Program-made: the position numbers and the translations under genes
From: a virus
Strand: one strand, 5' to 3'
Virus record (IMG/VR): IMGVR_UViG_3300042505_001173
Location: 83,619-147,618 of that record
Length of the DNA: 64,000 nt
Notes under the pieces: generated by a model
The model's database searches: none
What the model was told of the DNA's origin: nothing
The model's input: the letters and a program-made list of their open reading frames with translations, nothing else
Part shown: positions 51,175 through 61,941 of the stretch, one piece after another
Position numbering within the stretch: position 1 is the stretch's first letter
How the letters are laid out: every line of letters begins with the position of its first letter

Positions 51175-51600
51175 GTGAAACGGATATTCGTTGCAGTTAT
51201 TTTGTCCCTTGTATTATCTATTGCACAAGCAGACGTTATTTTGATTAACAATAAAGTATTAAATCAAACTAAGTTGTATAGATATGAAGTGCAATCAATA
51301 TTTACAATGAGAAAAACATACTGGGAAAACGGGATACCGGTTACACCCATATTCATATCGTTTGACGATCCGATACATTTAATGTTTGTATCGCAAATAT
51401 TATTACTAACACCTTACCACTTTAATAATCTAATAAGTGCAAAGATACAGCAAGGTGACGCTAAGCATTATATTGTTGTAAATAGTATTGAAGAAGCTAT
51501 AGCAACCGTAACAAAAGTTACTGGGTCTATTGCGTACGTACCTTCAGTTGATATATTTACATCTCATTCAAACCTTCAGGTAATTCAAGTAGTGGATTGA
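51175..51600 (+). CDS. Exported PstS-like small substrate-binding protein (141 aa)
   Basis: It begins with GTG (AAGGA five bases upstream) and a clear signal peptide, MKRIFVAVILSLVLSIAQA, with a cleavage site before Asp20. The mature part (VQSIFTMRKTYWENGIPVTP, then HYIVVNSIEEAIATVTKVTG, IAYVPSV) resembles small periplasmic proteins annotated as phosphate-binding, PstS-like, in Vibrio- and Shewanella-type bacteria. It lacks the second lobe of a full binding protein. It is the first gene of a late three-gene cassette and overlaps or abuts the beta-barrel gene. It was probably acquired from a host. Confidence 0.75.
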   Translation: MKRIFVAVILSLVLSIAQADVILINNKVLNQTKLYRYEVQSIFTMRKTYWENGIPVTPIFISFDDPIHLMFVSQILLLTPYHFNNLISAKIQQGDAKHYIVVNSIEEAIATVTKVTGSIAYVPSVDIFTSHSNLQVIQVVD

Positions 51601-51602
51601 GC

Positions 51603-52646
51603 ATGAAAAAGATTCTAATCGTCATATTATTTGGGTTTTGGTCATCCGCCAACGGAAAAACATTTAAGATCGATGATTATGTTTCGACAGTTTCAGGATT
51701 TATAACGTACACGCATTCGTCATACGATTCGATATCTCCTAGCAACGATTACAGTGCAATTGTTAACACTACGGTATCAAACGATTACGGATATATTTCA
51801 GGTCAATTTTCTACAAATAAGTATAATCCTGTACGACGATTATTAGTTGATATTCCTATATATGTACATGGATGTAACCAAATTGATATTGCATTTGGAA
51901 GGTTAACAAATTCGATAGGTTTCATTAATACAAATTTACATAATTCTCAAGTTAACGGTAGTATATTATTACCGTTAAGTACATACGATCCACGTAGATA
52001 TACAAATCTTCCAGATATAACAGATGGTGGACAAATTACGTATACAGCTAGTCTTGAACACATCAATTTAAAAATACGCGGGTATGCTGGTAAACAAGTA
52101 TTAGATAATCCCGTAATAGACGTTTACGGTTCCAATTTTGGACTAATTGGAAAAAGTGATAGAATGTTTGGGGTAGATATATCCGCTGTATTCAATACTA
52201 ATACAACTATACATTACGCATTTACAGATAACGTAGGTACCGCTGAAAGAACAATTCCACCAAATATAATAAATAATATAGATACCAACCTACTTCAACA
52301 AATCCATTTTTTTGGATTTCAGCATTATATTGATGAATTTAAGATTCAGGGGGAAGCAACATACCGTAAATTGAATACTACATCAGACGAAACAGGTGGT
52401 AATCTAAGTTTATCGTATAATTTTAAAGATAATTGGGATATCTATGTAGGTGGGTCGTACGGATCACGAATTAGTGATGATTCAACTATGTGGGATGGAT
52501 ACACAGGGGTATCTAATACGTTCCACGATATCACAATGACGTTAGAACTACATAGAATCTCATTGAATAAATGGTATTTTGATTATAATCAACCAGATAA
52601 AAAAACTATACCAATGGTATTATTTTCGATAACATATTCATTTTAG
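51603..52646 (+). CDS. Outer-membrane beta-barrel (porin-like) protein (347 aa)
   Basis: It begins with a signal peptide (MKKILIVILFGFWSSANG) followed by alternating polar and hydrophobic strands typical of beta-barrels, for example VSGFITYTHSSYDS, YGYISGQFSTNKY and IQGEATYRKLN. It ends MVLFSITYSF, the aromatic-terminated last strand recognised by the BAM machinery. An in-frame TTG at 51597 exists; the ATG at 51603 gives a better signal peptide. In hosts, similar porin-like genes sit beside small PstS-like genes, so the pair was probably transferred together. Surface alteration, uptake of nutrients or exclusion of other phages are possible roles. Confidence 0.8.
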   Translation: MKKILIVILFGFWSSANGKTFKIDDYVSTVSGFITYTHSSYDSISPSNDYSAIVNTTVSNDYGYISGQFSTNKYNPVRRLLVDIPIYVHGCNQIDIAFGRLTNSIGFINTNLHNSQVNGSILLPLSTYDPRRYTNLPDITDGGQITYTASLEHINLKIRGYAGKQVLDNPVIDVYGSNFGLIGKSDRMFGVDISAVFNTNTTIHYAFTDNVGTAERTIPPNIINNIDTNLLQQIHFFGFQHYIDEFKIQGEATYRKLNTTSDETGGNLSLSYNFKDNWDIYVGGSYGSRISDDSTMWDGYTGVSNTFHDITMTLELHRISLNKWYFDYNQPDKKTIPMVLFSITYSF

Positions 52647-52655
52647 GAGGTGTAT

Positions 52656-53072
52656 ATGGCAGTTAATATGGATGCAGATCATTTGCAGTATATCCCCCAA
52701 CTGCAGTTATATTATGATAATAACCGCAATATTTACTTAAATCTAGACGGTACAACTGCTCACACGGTAGCAAATCCGCACCGTGTATCAGATGTGAGTG
52801 AAGAATCACTAAACAACATTAGAGTTAACTTAGCAACAGTATCAAAAATAATAGCGGTTGTCGCGGCAATCGTACTACAATATTCAGTACTAACTAATAA
52901 GATTGCTGATAGCGCTGAAAAAATACAAACAGTTAATACAAATATATCACAAAGTGATAAAAAAATTAAAGAATTAGAGTTGACTATTAATAAACTTGAA
53001 TCTCAATTAACGATTACAAGTGAATTAATAAATCAACTACAAATTCATATGTCAAACGATAGAAAAAAATAA
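52656..53072 (+). CDS. Membrane-anchored coiled-coil protein (138 aa)
   Basis: A single transmembrane helix near residues 63-80 (SKIIAVVAAIVLQYSVL) separates a polar N-terminal domain from a long C-terminal coiled coil (about 85-130). The layout recalls inner-membrane spanins or membrane adaptors, but no partner lipoprotein is visible. A strong AGGAGG site lies five bases before the ATG at 52656. It is the last gene of the exported-protein cassette and ends two bases from the convergent structural gene. Confidence 0.68.
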   Translation: MAVNMDADHLQYIPQLQLYYDNNRNIYLNLDGTTAHTVANPHRVSDVSEESLNNIRVNLATVSKIIAVVAAIVLQYSVLTNKIADSAEKIQTVNTNISQSDKKIKELELTINKLESQLTITSELINQLQIHMSNDRKK

Positions 53073-53073
53073 T

Positions 53074-53880
53074 TTATTTTTCACTATCATTAACAGTATT
53101 TTCACTAAAAGATTTAGACGCAGGTGTAGTAGTAACTAACGTTATTGTTTGGTTAGCTGCACCTGGGTTTGTTATTACTACTACCTCACGCGGCAACGTA
53201 TCAAAATCATCTGTATCAAATAAGCTTTTATCGAACCCAAGAGGAAATTGTCTCGATATGTCGATTATAACATTCTCTGTAATAGTAGATTTAATTGTTG
53301 TGGACGATGGATCTTCAAGATGGTCATCGAAATATTCAGAATTAAGATGAAAATCTCGTAATTTACTTTCAACGTTTTTATTGTATAGCTCAATAGCTTG
53401 TTTATCGACAAAAACAGAATCATATGTGTTGTAATCTAGTGCTGTATCGTCTAAACCTTCATGCAAATCAACTGTATCGTTAACACGTAAATCTAACTTA
53501 GCTCCATCTAAAGTAACATCATCCAATCCGCAAAAATAAACATTGCTAGTTGGATTAGTACCACCGAGTATTCTATCATAAATGCTTTCATTTTCGTACC
53601 GTGTAGGTGAGGGGTCTTCCTGATCAGGAAACTGATCAATCCCTGCAATACCGAAACCGTGTTTTTCAAAACCTTGCTTATCAAATGACCGTTCGTCAAA
53701 CCATAGATCTAATGTCGTATCGTTTGTTTCAATTACCGATGTGTTTATATTCTCAACAAATGAATACTTTACAACAGTGTCGACTATTTTTGTGTGGTAC
53801 GGTTTAATCGTATTAATATATTCAAGAATATTATCAACTTGATCGACTCTTGTTTTTACTTTAGCTTGCGGTCTAAACAT
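53074..53880 (-). CDS. Structural protein downstream of the giant gene (268 aa)
   Basis: The N-terminus (VDNILEYINTIKPYHTKIVD) resembles a motif in structural proteins that accompany the giant baseplate or tail proteins of large myoviruses. The central part is Asp-rich with short imitation repeats (FDKQGFEKHGFGIAG). It starts three bases after the stop of the 2670-residue gene and must be co-translated. There is no enzymatic motif. I infer a virion component that works with the giant protein. Confidence 0.68.
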   Translation of the reverse strand: MFRPQAKVKTRVDQVDNILEYINTIKPYHTKIVDTVVKYSFVENINTSVIETNDTTLDLWFDERSFDKQGFEKHGFGIAGIDQFPDQEDPSPTRYENESIYDRILGGTNPTSNVYFCGLDDVTLDGAKLDLRVNDTVDLHEGLDDTALDYNTYDSVFVDKQAIELYNKNVESKLRDFHLNSEYFDDHLEDPSSTTIKSTITENVIIDISRQFPLGFDKSLFDTDDFDTLPREVVVITNPGAANQTITLVTTTPASKSFSENTVNDSEK

Positions 53881-53883
53881 TGT

Positions 53884-56800
53884 TTATCCAGTTTTAAATG
53901 TCAATTTACAGTCTAATGTCACCATAGATGATTTCATTATACCTTCTATTTTATTGTTTTGAACGTATAAAATATTTAATATTTCAAAAAATATTTCATT
54001 AATGTTAGATGCACTAAAACGATCATACATGTAACTCATCGTTTTTGTTGTATTCTCAACCGTATCAAACGTATAAAGGTCCAAGAAGTTATCTTTATCG
54101 ATAGGTGATATATCAAACTCATCACTATTAAGAATATCGTTTAAAGTAGTTAAAATCAGTTCTCTTGGTCCTAATGTTTGCTGTTTGCCAATACCGTAGC
54201 TTGTAAAGGTGTTATTCGCGTTATCGAATAGTACTCTTGCGTATGACGGTATTGAATCACCATCGGTATTTTGACCATTAATTGATTCTGTTACTTTAGA
54301 CCACAACTCATAAGGAACTTTCGATAATGAGTTTTTACGGATAGTAGACCATTCTGTGAATACACTATGTTCATTAATATCATTGAACTTTTTATCCGCT
54401 TTAATTGTCGGATCAGTAATTATTTGTATCGCATAATCGTCACTCGTAACAACATCACCTACATTTTTAACTATGAATTTTCCATTAGGTAATAAAATTG
54501 AAAATGTATTAGTATTATCTACGAAAGCGCGTTCAATATCAATAGTCGACCACTCATTACGAGCTACTTGGTTTGTAACCCAAAAATAGAACGTTGAGTT
54601 AACAGATGAACCGGATGCATCATATTTGTGAACAACATTATATTTAAATACTTCTTGATATAGTGCAAGATCTGTATCAGATGGTTCTAATGTTAAATCA
54701 GGTTCATCAGCGAAACGTATCACAACAATTTTATCAGCATCTGTAATATTAGGTACTGTAATTGTGTCGATCATTGCCGCATCGACATCATATTTGACAG
54801 TGAACGTGTATGTACGGTTTTTAATACCGTTTACGTATATTCCGTAGCTATCATTTGCATTATCAATAACCAATGTTGTTGTAAAGGTAATTGAATTATC
54901 TACTAATGTATATTCAAATACGTTTACATGTTGATAGGTATTAACTTCATCATACCAATCACCAAATGTATCGTATATTGTTGCACGAGTACGTTTTTGT
55001 AATATGGTTAGAGGTTTACCGACTATTTCACGATCTGCAGCAATATTAATTTTACCAATATTGCTAATCCAATCTGCAGGTGCTACACTTGACGCTACCC
55101 ATTCGTAACAGGTTATATGGCTCCATGGTGTTGTTGTACCCCATGCTTCGATCTGATCATAGATGTTAGGATATACTCTACTGTTATAGTATGGCATATA
55201 TTCTAAATCGTACGTATCAATCCATTTCTCAGATACATGTTCATCAGACCAAAAAGTATCTTGGTAATTAGCAGGGTCATCAGATCGTATAAAATTAACC
55301 GAATTTGCTGTTTTATGGTATACTTCATATGCTGGGTTAAATATAGCATTTGATGAAACAATAATATCGTTAACGGTATCTACAATATTAGATGTGATAA
55401 CATTTGTATTAAATCTGTTGAGATTTATATCTAATATATCAATTTTAGTCCAATCTATAGCTAGTTTTATTAGATCGTTTGACAATACTGTATAGTGGTA
55501 CGGTTGGGACGTGTTAGTACTATCATACGGTACTAACTTACCTCGTCCATAAATTATCACAACTTTCGCATTATGTTTTATAGATGATAAAATCGGTAAG
55601 TTAATAGATGTTGTTGTTACTTCCGTGAATGCTGTATTAGCAACCTTAACACCGTTGATATGAACAGATATCATACCTGTACCAGGTAAATATTCTGGCA
55701 TATTGTCTATCAATGTAGATCCGTTATATGATACAGTATGCATTGTATCGTAATTTAGTTCAACGAATAATTCAACTTCATCAAATAGATTAGGTAATAA
55801 AACATAATTGTTTGGATCTAATGTAGATACAACCATGGTACTAGATTGACTAGAGTGTTTCACATAAGGGTTAACAATATATCTTAGTGTTTTGAACACA
55901 TAATATTCAAACAGTTTAGTGTTGTCAATATCAGGTAAATTTTTCCAACGTGCTACATCATTAGGTTGTATCAATATAAAATCATTGTTGTCTAATGTTG
56001 ATGATATTTGATATTTTAACTTATTTTGTAGAATATCAGATGCAAAAATATTTAAATACATTTCACGAATATTTTCAATATTTCCGTATGTACCTAATTT
56101 GTACATCCACATTTCATCCAATACAACTGATTCACCACTTTGGGTATTAACAAAACGTTCAACACTATTATTGGATCCTTTATGGTGAATCATCCCGTTC
56201 CAAAATAAGAACTTTGAACGAGAATTCATATCGTTTTCATAGCTTTCAGTATTATATCCGAGAATATTACGAGATTCTACAATATGTTTTTTCGATTCAT
56301 CAGCTCTCAAATCGTAGAATTTTGAAAAAGTATTAGTGACTGTTTCAATATTATCAACAATTTTGGACCCAGAAAGATATCCGCCACTTATATGAGGACG
56401 TTTTGTTGTTTCAAAATGTTTTTCAAATGCAAAAATTAACTGTTCATTATTTAAACCTAAGAATGAATCATAAATTAAATTATGGTTTGTTGTGTAATCG
56501 TTAAAGGTGACAACATTTTCATAATAATCTAAAAACAAATGCATCCCACCAATATAGGATGAACCAGTGAGGTGAGTAACATGCGATTCTTTATCTGAAC
56601 GGTATATTTTTAAGTTCTCAATACTTGTGATTGCTTTACCGTAGTTATCGTATACGATTGGTGAAACAGCTATATCTTTAAACGGTGATCCTATGATATT
56701 CGATACTATTCCTTCAGGTGTATTAATCCAAAATTCGTATTTGAATGGGTTAATATCAACATAGTCATATATAGCTACTTGGTTTGTAGTTGTGTTTAAT

Positions 56801-59800
56801 GGTTGATCAAACCGTGTAACGAACCCAGTATATACTTTTGTAATGAACTTCTCTATTTCTGTTTGCCATGATAGGTTTGTACCTGTGGTAGGATCTACGA
56901 AAGGTCTCGAATAATCATTAAATGAGAATCCGTGATCTTCTAAATAGCTTGCGTACCCATCAACAATATTAATCACGTTTTGAATACCAGTTACTACTAG
57001 AGGAACCGTAATATTCTTAACAGGGTTTGCTTTATCGATACTTAAATGGTACCATGTATCAGATTGAGAGCGGGTTCTACTCACTTTAAATGATTCTTGA
57101 CGTTCTTCAATTATTGTATTATCTGGTATAGCAATATTAACAATAAGCGATGTTATATTTTTTAATAACGTTACCGTCTTATATGTCGTATCAACAGTGT
57201 AATCAACATTTTTAATCAAAGGTACATGTTTATCAAATAGGTACACATTGTCGTGCATCACAGGTAGAGTGAATGTGTTATTTGCTTGAGGTAACACTGT
57301 CCATTTACCGGTCGTAATACGGTATTGTGATAATTTATTTGTTGTTAAATCATATTTTAAATCGTAATCACGTATCTGTACAATTGATGTAGATGTATTT
57401 ACACCAGCTGTCATACTATAATCGGTAATATACTCGATAATGTTACCGGTTGTAGCATCAAACGTATACCCGTTATCCGGAATCGATGATGTGTAGCTAT
57501 AGCAGTTGATAGTATCGTACAGGTTTGTTGGTACAAATTGACTTATCAACGGTTCGTACGTCATTAATCTAAATGTATTTGATGGTAATTGTTCAATCTT
57601 GTAGATATACGACGGGTTAAAATTTAAACCAGTGTACTGGATTCGAATATTATTTTCAACATTCCAAGGTATAGTTAATGATGAGTCAATTGTAAACGTG
57701 TTAGATGAAACTGATACATGGTTTATTTTATATTGGCGTACACCATAATACGGTAATGTGTTCCCATCAGGTATAAGTGTATCGATACGAAATTTCCAAT
57801 CGTCAGCTGTTGGTAAATTAACACCGGTTATTGATTTCTCAAAACTACCGTATTCGTTTAACGAAATACGTAATGAGTGTAACCAAATATTATGTGCACC
57901 GGAGGTCTTTTTTAATTTTACACTGTAATCATTATCTGATAGTGCAAATATATTGTTATCAACAGCAACTGTTTGCTCTTTTACCACTGTATTGGTCTGA
58001 TAAGTTAGTTTTGGTACCCAACTGGTCCACGTACTTACGAAATCATCAATACCTGCTTTATTGAAGCTAGTACGCAATGCATGTGAATACCATTGATTAA
58101 AATTATTAATCAAATATGTGTACCCATTATATGACATTCCATGAAATACTGTAGTATTGTAAGATGGTACGTTTTTGGTTATAGGATCTACTAATAGACC
58201 GTTTACATTATAAAATTCATTACTTAATGTAGCATGTAGTGTTTTTACAGGTTGTAATCTAAATAACGCATGGTACATATCGTATGAGTAATCAATTGAT
58301 TCGCGCCATCGTCTTTCTTGTGGACTATGATTACCAAATAGCGCTGCATATTGTACAGAGTTAGGTCTGACAACACTTGAACTATTAAACACGACTAACG
58401 AATTATTTGCCACTAACATAGGATGTGATATACGCGGCGGGAGCAGATCATCAGGTGCATAGGCACCTTGCGTAGTACCGGTATCATTAACGCTAATAAC
58501 CGTATACGTAGGTGGTACTTTAGGTGGAGGTGGTAACGAACTATTAATAACACCATTCCGAATATTGACCCACATTAATGTACGCCATTTTGCACCAGTG
58601 CCAGGAATAGCAGCGTAAACATTATCCCAGTTAGTAGGCTTTTCAATGTAACCTTGTAATTTCCAAGGTTCTAAATGTGGATATGGTGTACCGTACTGAT
58701 ATTCATAAATTTGCCACCAAAACGATCCCCAATTTTGTGATTGTTGATATTTGATAGTGATTTGAGGTTGACCAGCATTTGCAGAACCTACTGGAAATAC
58801 TGGTGTGTCTATACCCCAATAATTCCAAGTAAATTGATTAGATTCACTAAAGGATACCGGTGCATTTATCTCACCTGATGTTTTTAAATATGTTGCATAC
58901 CGGTCAATCATATAATCGATATACAACCCTGTTTCAATACCAATTATATTATTAAAATTTATTTTAGTCGATGCTTGTTTTGCACGCTTATATAATTCAG
59001 TCTCAATAGAAAACACACTCTCATTTATTATATTGTTAATATCAAATGATGTCCATGCAGACGATATAGGTGTGTTAATCCACGATGAGTTAGTGTAGAT
59101 TTTGAGAGTGTTAGTATCAGGTGAATACCACAAATCACCACTAGCAATAATATTTGCTGGGTTCAATGATGGGTCAACGGTTTGATAAAAGTTAACATAG
59201 CACCGTTTAACAACACCTGTAACCTCATCGATCTTAAAATTACCATTATTGATTGTTTTATCAAATGTTAAGGTTTTAATAAAAACATCATACTCAATAG
59301 TATCGATAGAAGCAGATGACATATGACCATCATGGTGTCTTAGCTTGTTTATTCCTAGCTTTGAATCAGTCAATATTCTAGGCTCGTACGCTGGATATAA
59401 ACCTAAAATTGGTAAAGTAACTATCCAATTTTTTACACCGACGCCATTAACAAATGCTGTTGAATCGTGGTATACTAAGTCGGTTTGTAAGTTATTTGTA
59501 ACTTCTGTTACAATACTATTTGCAATTGTAGTATAAATTTGCGAATTAGATAACGATTTGTAGGTATTAGCGTAATACGCAGAACGTTTAAGACACGTAT
59601 TTTTTATAAGGTACAAATTATCAGAATATTTATTTTTTGCAAAATCAATAACTGATTTAAAGTTAATAACATCTTGATGGTTAGATGAGATTAAGTAATC
59701 GAGGTTACCGTTATGCTCTTTAATATTTCCACCGATGTAGTCTAGTTTTGAATTTAATTTACCAATACGATCCGATGGAATATAGTTTTTCAACGGTTGT

Positions 59801-61896
59801 TGATTTGATAATATTTTCGTAAAGTGTGAAAAGAGTTCACTATACGTTAAATCTTGTCTACTTTCATGTTGAATATTACATTTTAACGATTCTGGTAGCT
59901 CCCAATCTTTTTCTAAATTAGATGTACTTTCACGGTACATATCTACTTTTTTAGGAATATATTTGGTGCTACTTTTACGCCAAACAGTATTTAATACTTC
60001 ATTTGGTAAATATTCTTTATAGCACAACAATTCAGAACCTGATGTAAGTAGATTATTGAATTGGTAGTTATTAGCTGTAGTGTTGATACGTTGGTTTAAG
60101 TCAGTGTTTACACGTGTTGTTACATCTTCATGATATTTAAAAATCTCATTTGCAGTGTACCGTGTTGTCCCATCTACATTATAGATATCAAATAAGATAT
60201 GTTGGTTCGTAGAGGTCTTAACTTGTTCATGTAATCTATACTGTATAAGATTTTTTGTACCTATTTGAATATTGCCAAAAATATCTTTATATTGAACTAC
60301 TGCAGTGTATCTAGTATAGTCATCCGCACTTGCAGGACCAACTTTAATAACAATATGGTCACCAGCTGTTAATGACATATTAAAATCGATACTATTAGCA
60401 ATAATCGCATTAGGGTGACGAGGGCTATCAAATCGAGATGAGTTATACGGTTCTGCGTCATATCTACCGTTATTGTCGATATTAAATGACTCAGAGTATG
60501 TACCGTACTGTCTAACACCATTTAAATAAACTTGAATATCATCTGTATCAAAAATATAATCTATAGGAAACGTAAATCTTGATTGACCGTCATATCCAAA
60601 ATTCTTATCTTTAAAACCATCATACATAGATACATCGTACCCGGTATCAGGAACAATATACGAGAATAATTTTTGTTTTAAATTAGAGTTTTGCTGATTA
60701 ATAGGTACAACCGGTTCAACAGAGTCAAGCAACCAATGATTAAACAGTCCTGTGTACGCATCTCCAAATTTTGTAGTGGTGAACGGGATAACAACACCGT
60801 AGAACTCACCTGTAGCGCCATAGTATTCAGTTGAATTAAAGACATCGACGTATACTTTTGTATTAGATATATTATGCAGTGTAACGGTTTTAATAGTTGT
60901 TAGTTTTGTTACACTATCATAAACTACAGCTGTAGCACCGGTTGCAACCGTATGCAACCCATCATTAACTACCGAATCCGTGATACAAAAAACAAAACCA
61001 GGTTTAAACAATAACCTTGCATCACCATAAACAACAAAAGTTTCCTTAGTAGTATCAACAATAGGAAATCTATCAAGTAATTCAGATTCTAATGGACCTG
61101 TATCAACCGATACCCAGGTACTTGTTGTACCTGATTTATATTTCCAGTTATGTTTAGTGTACGTCCAAGTATTAACTTCAATATTGTTAAAATATTCAAT
61201 TATAGGTAGTTTTGCACGCTCAGCATAAGACTGACCAGATAATTCTGATTTATGAACCCATTTATTAGAATTAATCCATTGATACTTTGGTGTAATTACT
61301 TTAGTATGATCACGAACTACATTTAAAGCTTCATTGATTTTATTTTGCGCTGTTGTTTTTTGTTGTTCTGCAAGCGCTAATGATGATGCTTTAGTAGTAG
61401 TTTCCGTACCGTTGTTAATCTCAAATATTAATGAATTTGCTCTTGTTACAGAGTTATCCATTGTAATATAATCAGGTGTTGAATTTTCAGTCCAATAATA
61501 ATCCCGAAAATTGATAAACTTATCTAAATCGATAGGCGGAGCAAAGTTGAATTGATCGCAATCTAACCATTTATCTTGTCTTTCAATATCGACGCCGTGT
61601 ACTGATAACTTATTCAGAATATCGTACCATGAGGTAATATACTCTTGTGTTCCAAGTGATGAATATATTAATGGTTGTAATTGCCAGGTCGTTCTAAATA
61701 AATCATCTTCTTGAATATGAACTTCAGACGGTTTTTGCTTACCTACTTTACCCTGTACAAATACACTATCCTCAGGTGTAAGTAATCTGTCGATACCGTT
61801 AGTGAACGTCGAAACGTTAATATCATTTCTAAAATAATCTGGTAGTAAATCTACAAAATGAATCGAATCTTTGCGATAATCGAAATTGTCGCTCAT
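53884..61896 (-). CDS. Giant virion structural protein (2670 aa)
   Basis: The longest gene of the window. The N-terminus (IHFVDLLPDYFRND, then YITSWYDILNKLSVHGVDI and FRDYYWTE) is of a type I know from very large structural proteins of giant and T4-like marine phages. The rest is mostly beta-sheet with recurrent small modules of the form V-x-hydrophobic-NG-V/I (VYLNGVRQYG, VHINGVKVAN, IYVNGIKNRT). There is no enzymatic motif, signal peptide or coiled coil. A baseplate/tail-fibre network or decorating role is likely, but the exact location is unknown. A late-type promoter (ACTAAATA) precedes it. Confidence 0.78.
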   Translation of the reverse strand: MSDNFDYRKDSIHFVDLLPDYFRNDINVSTFTNGIDRLLTPEDSVFVQGKVGKQKPSEVHIQEDDLFRTTWQLQPLIYSSLGTQEYITSWYDILNKLSVHGVDIERQDKWLDCDQFNFAPPIDLDKFINFRDYYWTENSTPDYITMDNSVTRANSLIFEINNGTETTTKASSLALAEQQKTTAQNKINEALNVVRDHTKVITPKYQWINSNKWVHKSELSGQSYAERAKLPIIEYFNNIEVNTWTYTKHNWKYKSGTTSTWVSVDTGPLESELLDRFPIVDTTKETFVVYGDARLLFKPGFVFCITDSVVNDGLHTVATGATAVVYDSVTKLTTIKTVTLHNISNTKVYVDVFNSTEYYGATGEFYGVVIPFTTTKFGDAYTGLFNHWLLDSVEPVVPINQQNSNLKQKLFSYIVPDTGYDVSMYDGFKDKNFGYDGQSRFTFPIDYIFDTDDIQVYLNGVRQYGTYSESFNIDNNGRYDAEPYNSSRFDSPRHPNAIIANSIDFNMSLTAGDHIVIKVGPASADDYTRYTAVVQYKDIFGNIQIGTKNLIQYRLHEQVKTSTNQHILFDIYNVDGTTRYTANEIFKYHEDVTTRVNTDLNQRINTTANNYQFNNLLTSGSELLCYKEYLPNEVLNTVWRKSSTKYIPKKVDMYRESTSNLEKDWELPESLKCNIQHESRQDLTYSELFSHFTKILSNQQPLKNYIPSDRIGKLNSKLDYIGGNIKEHNGNLDYLISSNHQDVINFKSVIDFAKNKYSDNLYLIKNTCLKRSAYYANTYKSLSNSQIYTTIANSIVTEVTNNLQTDLVYHDSTAFVNGVGVKNWIVTLPILGLYPAYEPRILTDSKLGINKLRHHDGHMSSASIDTIEYDVFIKTLTFDKTINNGNFKIDEVTGVVKRCYVNFYQTVDPSLNPANIIASGDLWYSPDTNTLKIYTNSSWINTPISSAWTSFDINNIINESVFSIETELYKRAKQASTKINFNNIIGIETGLYIDYMIDRYATYLKTSGEINAPVSFSESNQFTWNYWGIDTPVFPVGSANAGQPQITIKYQQSQNWGSFWWQIYEYQYGTPYPHLEPWKLQGYIEKPTNWDNVYAAIPGTGAKWRTLMWVNIRNGVINSSLPPPPKVPPTYTVISVNDTGTTQGAYAPDDLLPPRISHPMLVANNSLVVFNSSSVVRPNSVQYAALFGNHSPQERRWRESIDYSYDMYHALFRLQPVKTLHATLSNEFYNVNGLLVDPITKNVPSYNTTVFHGMSYNGYTYLINNFNQWYSHALRTSFNKAGIDDFVSTWTSWVPKLTYQTNTVVKEQTVAVDNNIFALSDNDYSVKLKKTSGAHNIWLHSLRISLNEYGSFEKSITGVNLPTADDWKFRIDTLIPDGNTLPYYGVRQYKINHVSVSSNTFTIDSSLTIPWNVENNIRIQYTGLNFNPSYIYKIEQLPSNTFRLMTYEPLISQFVPTNLYDTINCYSYTSSIPDNGYTFDATTGNIIEYITDYSMTAGVNTSTSIVQIRDYDLKYDLTTNKLSQYRITTGKWTVLPQANNTFTLPVMHDNVYLFDKHVPLIKNVDYTVDTTYKTVTLLKNITSLIVNIAIPDNTIIEERQESFKVSRTRSQSDTWYHLSIDKANPVKNITVPLVVTGIQNVINIVDGYASYLEDHGFSFNDYSRPFVDPTTGTNLSWQTEIEKFITKVYTGFVTRFDQPLNTTTNQVAIYDYVDINPFKYEFWINTPEGIVSNIIGSPFKDIAVSPIVYDNYGKAITSIENLKIYRSDKESHVTHLTGSSYIGGMHLFLDYYENVVTFNDYTTNHNLIYDSFLGLNNEQLIFAFEKHFETTKRPHISGGYLSGSKIVDNIETVTNTFSKFYDLRADESKKHIVESRNILGYNTESYENDMNSRSKFLFWNGMIHHKGSNNSVERFVNTQSGESVVLDEMWMYKLGTYGNIENIREMYLNIFASDILQNKLKYQISSTLDNNDFILIQPNDVARWKNLPDIDNTKLFEYYVFKTLRYIVNPYVKHSSQSSTMVVSTLDPNNYVLLPNLFDEVELFVELNYDTMHTVSYNGSTLIDNMPEYLPGTGMISVHINGVKVANTAFTEVTTTSINLPILSSIKHNAKVVIIYGRGKLVPYDSTNTSQPYHYTVLSNDLIKLAIDWTKIDILDINLNRFNTNVITSNIVDTVNDIIVSSNAIFNPAYEVYHKTANSVNFIRSDDPANYQDTFWSDEHVSEKWIDTYDLEYMPYYNSRVYPNIYDQIEAWGTTTPWSHITCYEWVASSVAPADWISNIGKINIAADREIVGKPLTILQKRTRATIYDTFGDWYDEVNTYQHVNVFEYTLVDNSITFTTTLVIDNANDSYGIYVNGIKNRTYTFTVKYDVDAAMIDTITVPNITDADKIVVIRFADEPDLTLEPSDTDLALYQEVFKYNVVHKYDASGSSVNSTFYFWVTNQVARNEWSTIDIERAFVDNTNTFSILLPNGKFIVKNVGDVVTSDDYAIQIITDPTIKADKKFNDINEHSVFTEWSTIRKNSLSKVPYELWSKVTESINGQNTDGDSIPSYARVLFDNANNTFTSYGIGKQQTLGPRELILTTLNDILNSDEFDISPIDKDNFLDLYTFDTVENTTKTMSYMYDRFSASNINEIFFEILNILYVQNNKIEGIMKSSMVTLDCKLTFKTG

Positions 61897-61933
61897 TAAA
61901 CACCTTTATGAGTTGAAGTATGTAACATTATAT

Positions 61934-61941
61934 TATTTAGT
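61934..61941 (-). promoter_or_regulatory. Late promoter candidate ACTAAATA
   Basis: Minus-strand ACTAAATA, 38 bases before the giant structural gene and overlapping the stop codon of the upstream gene. Confidence 0.45.
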
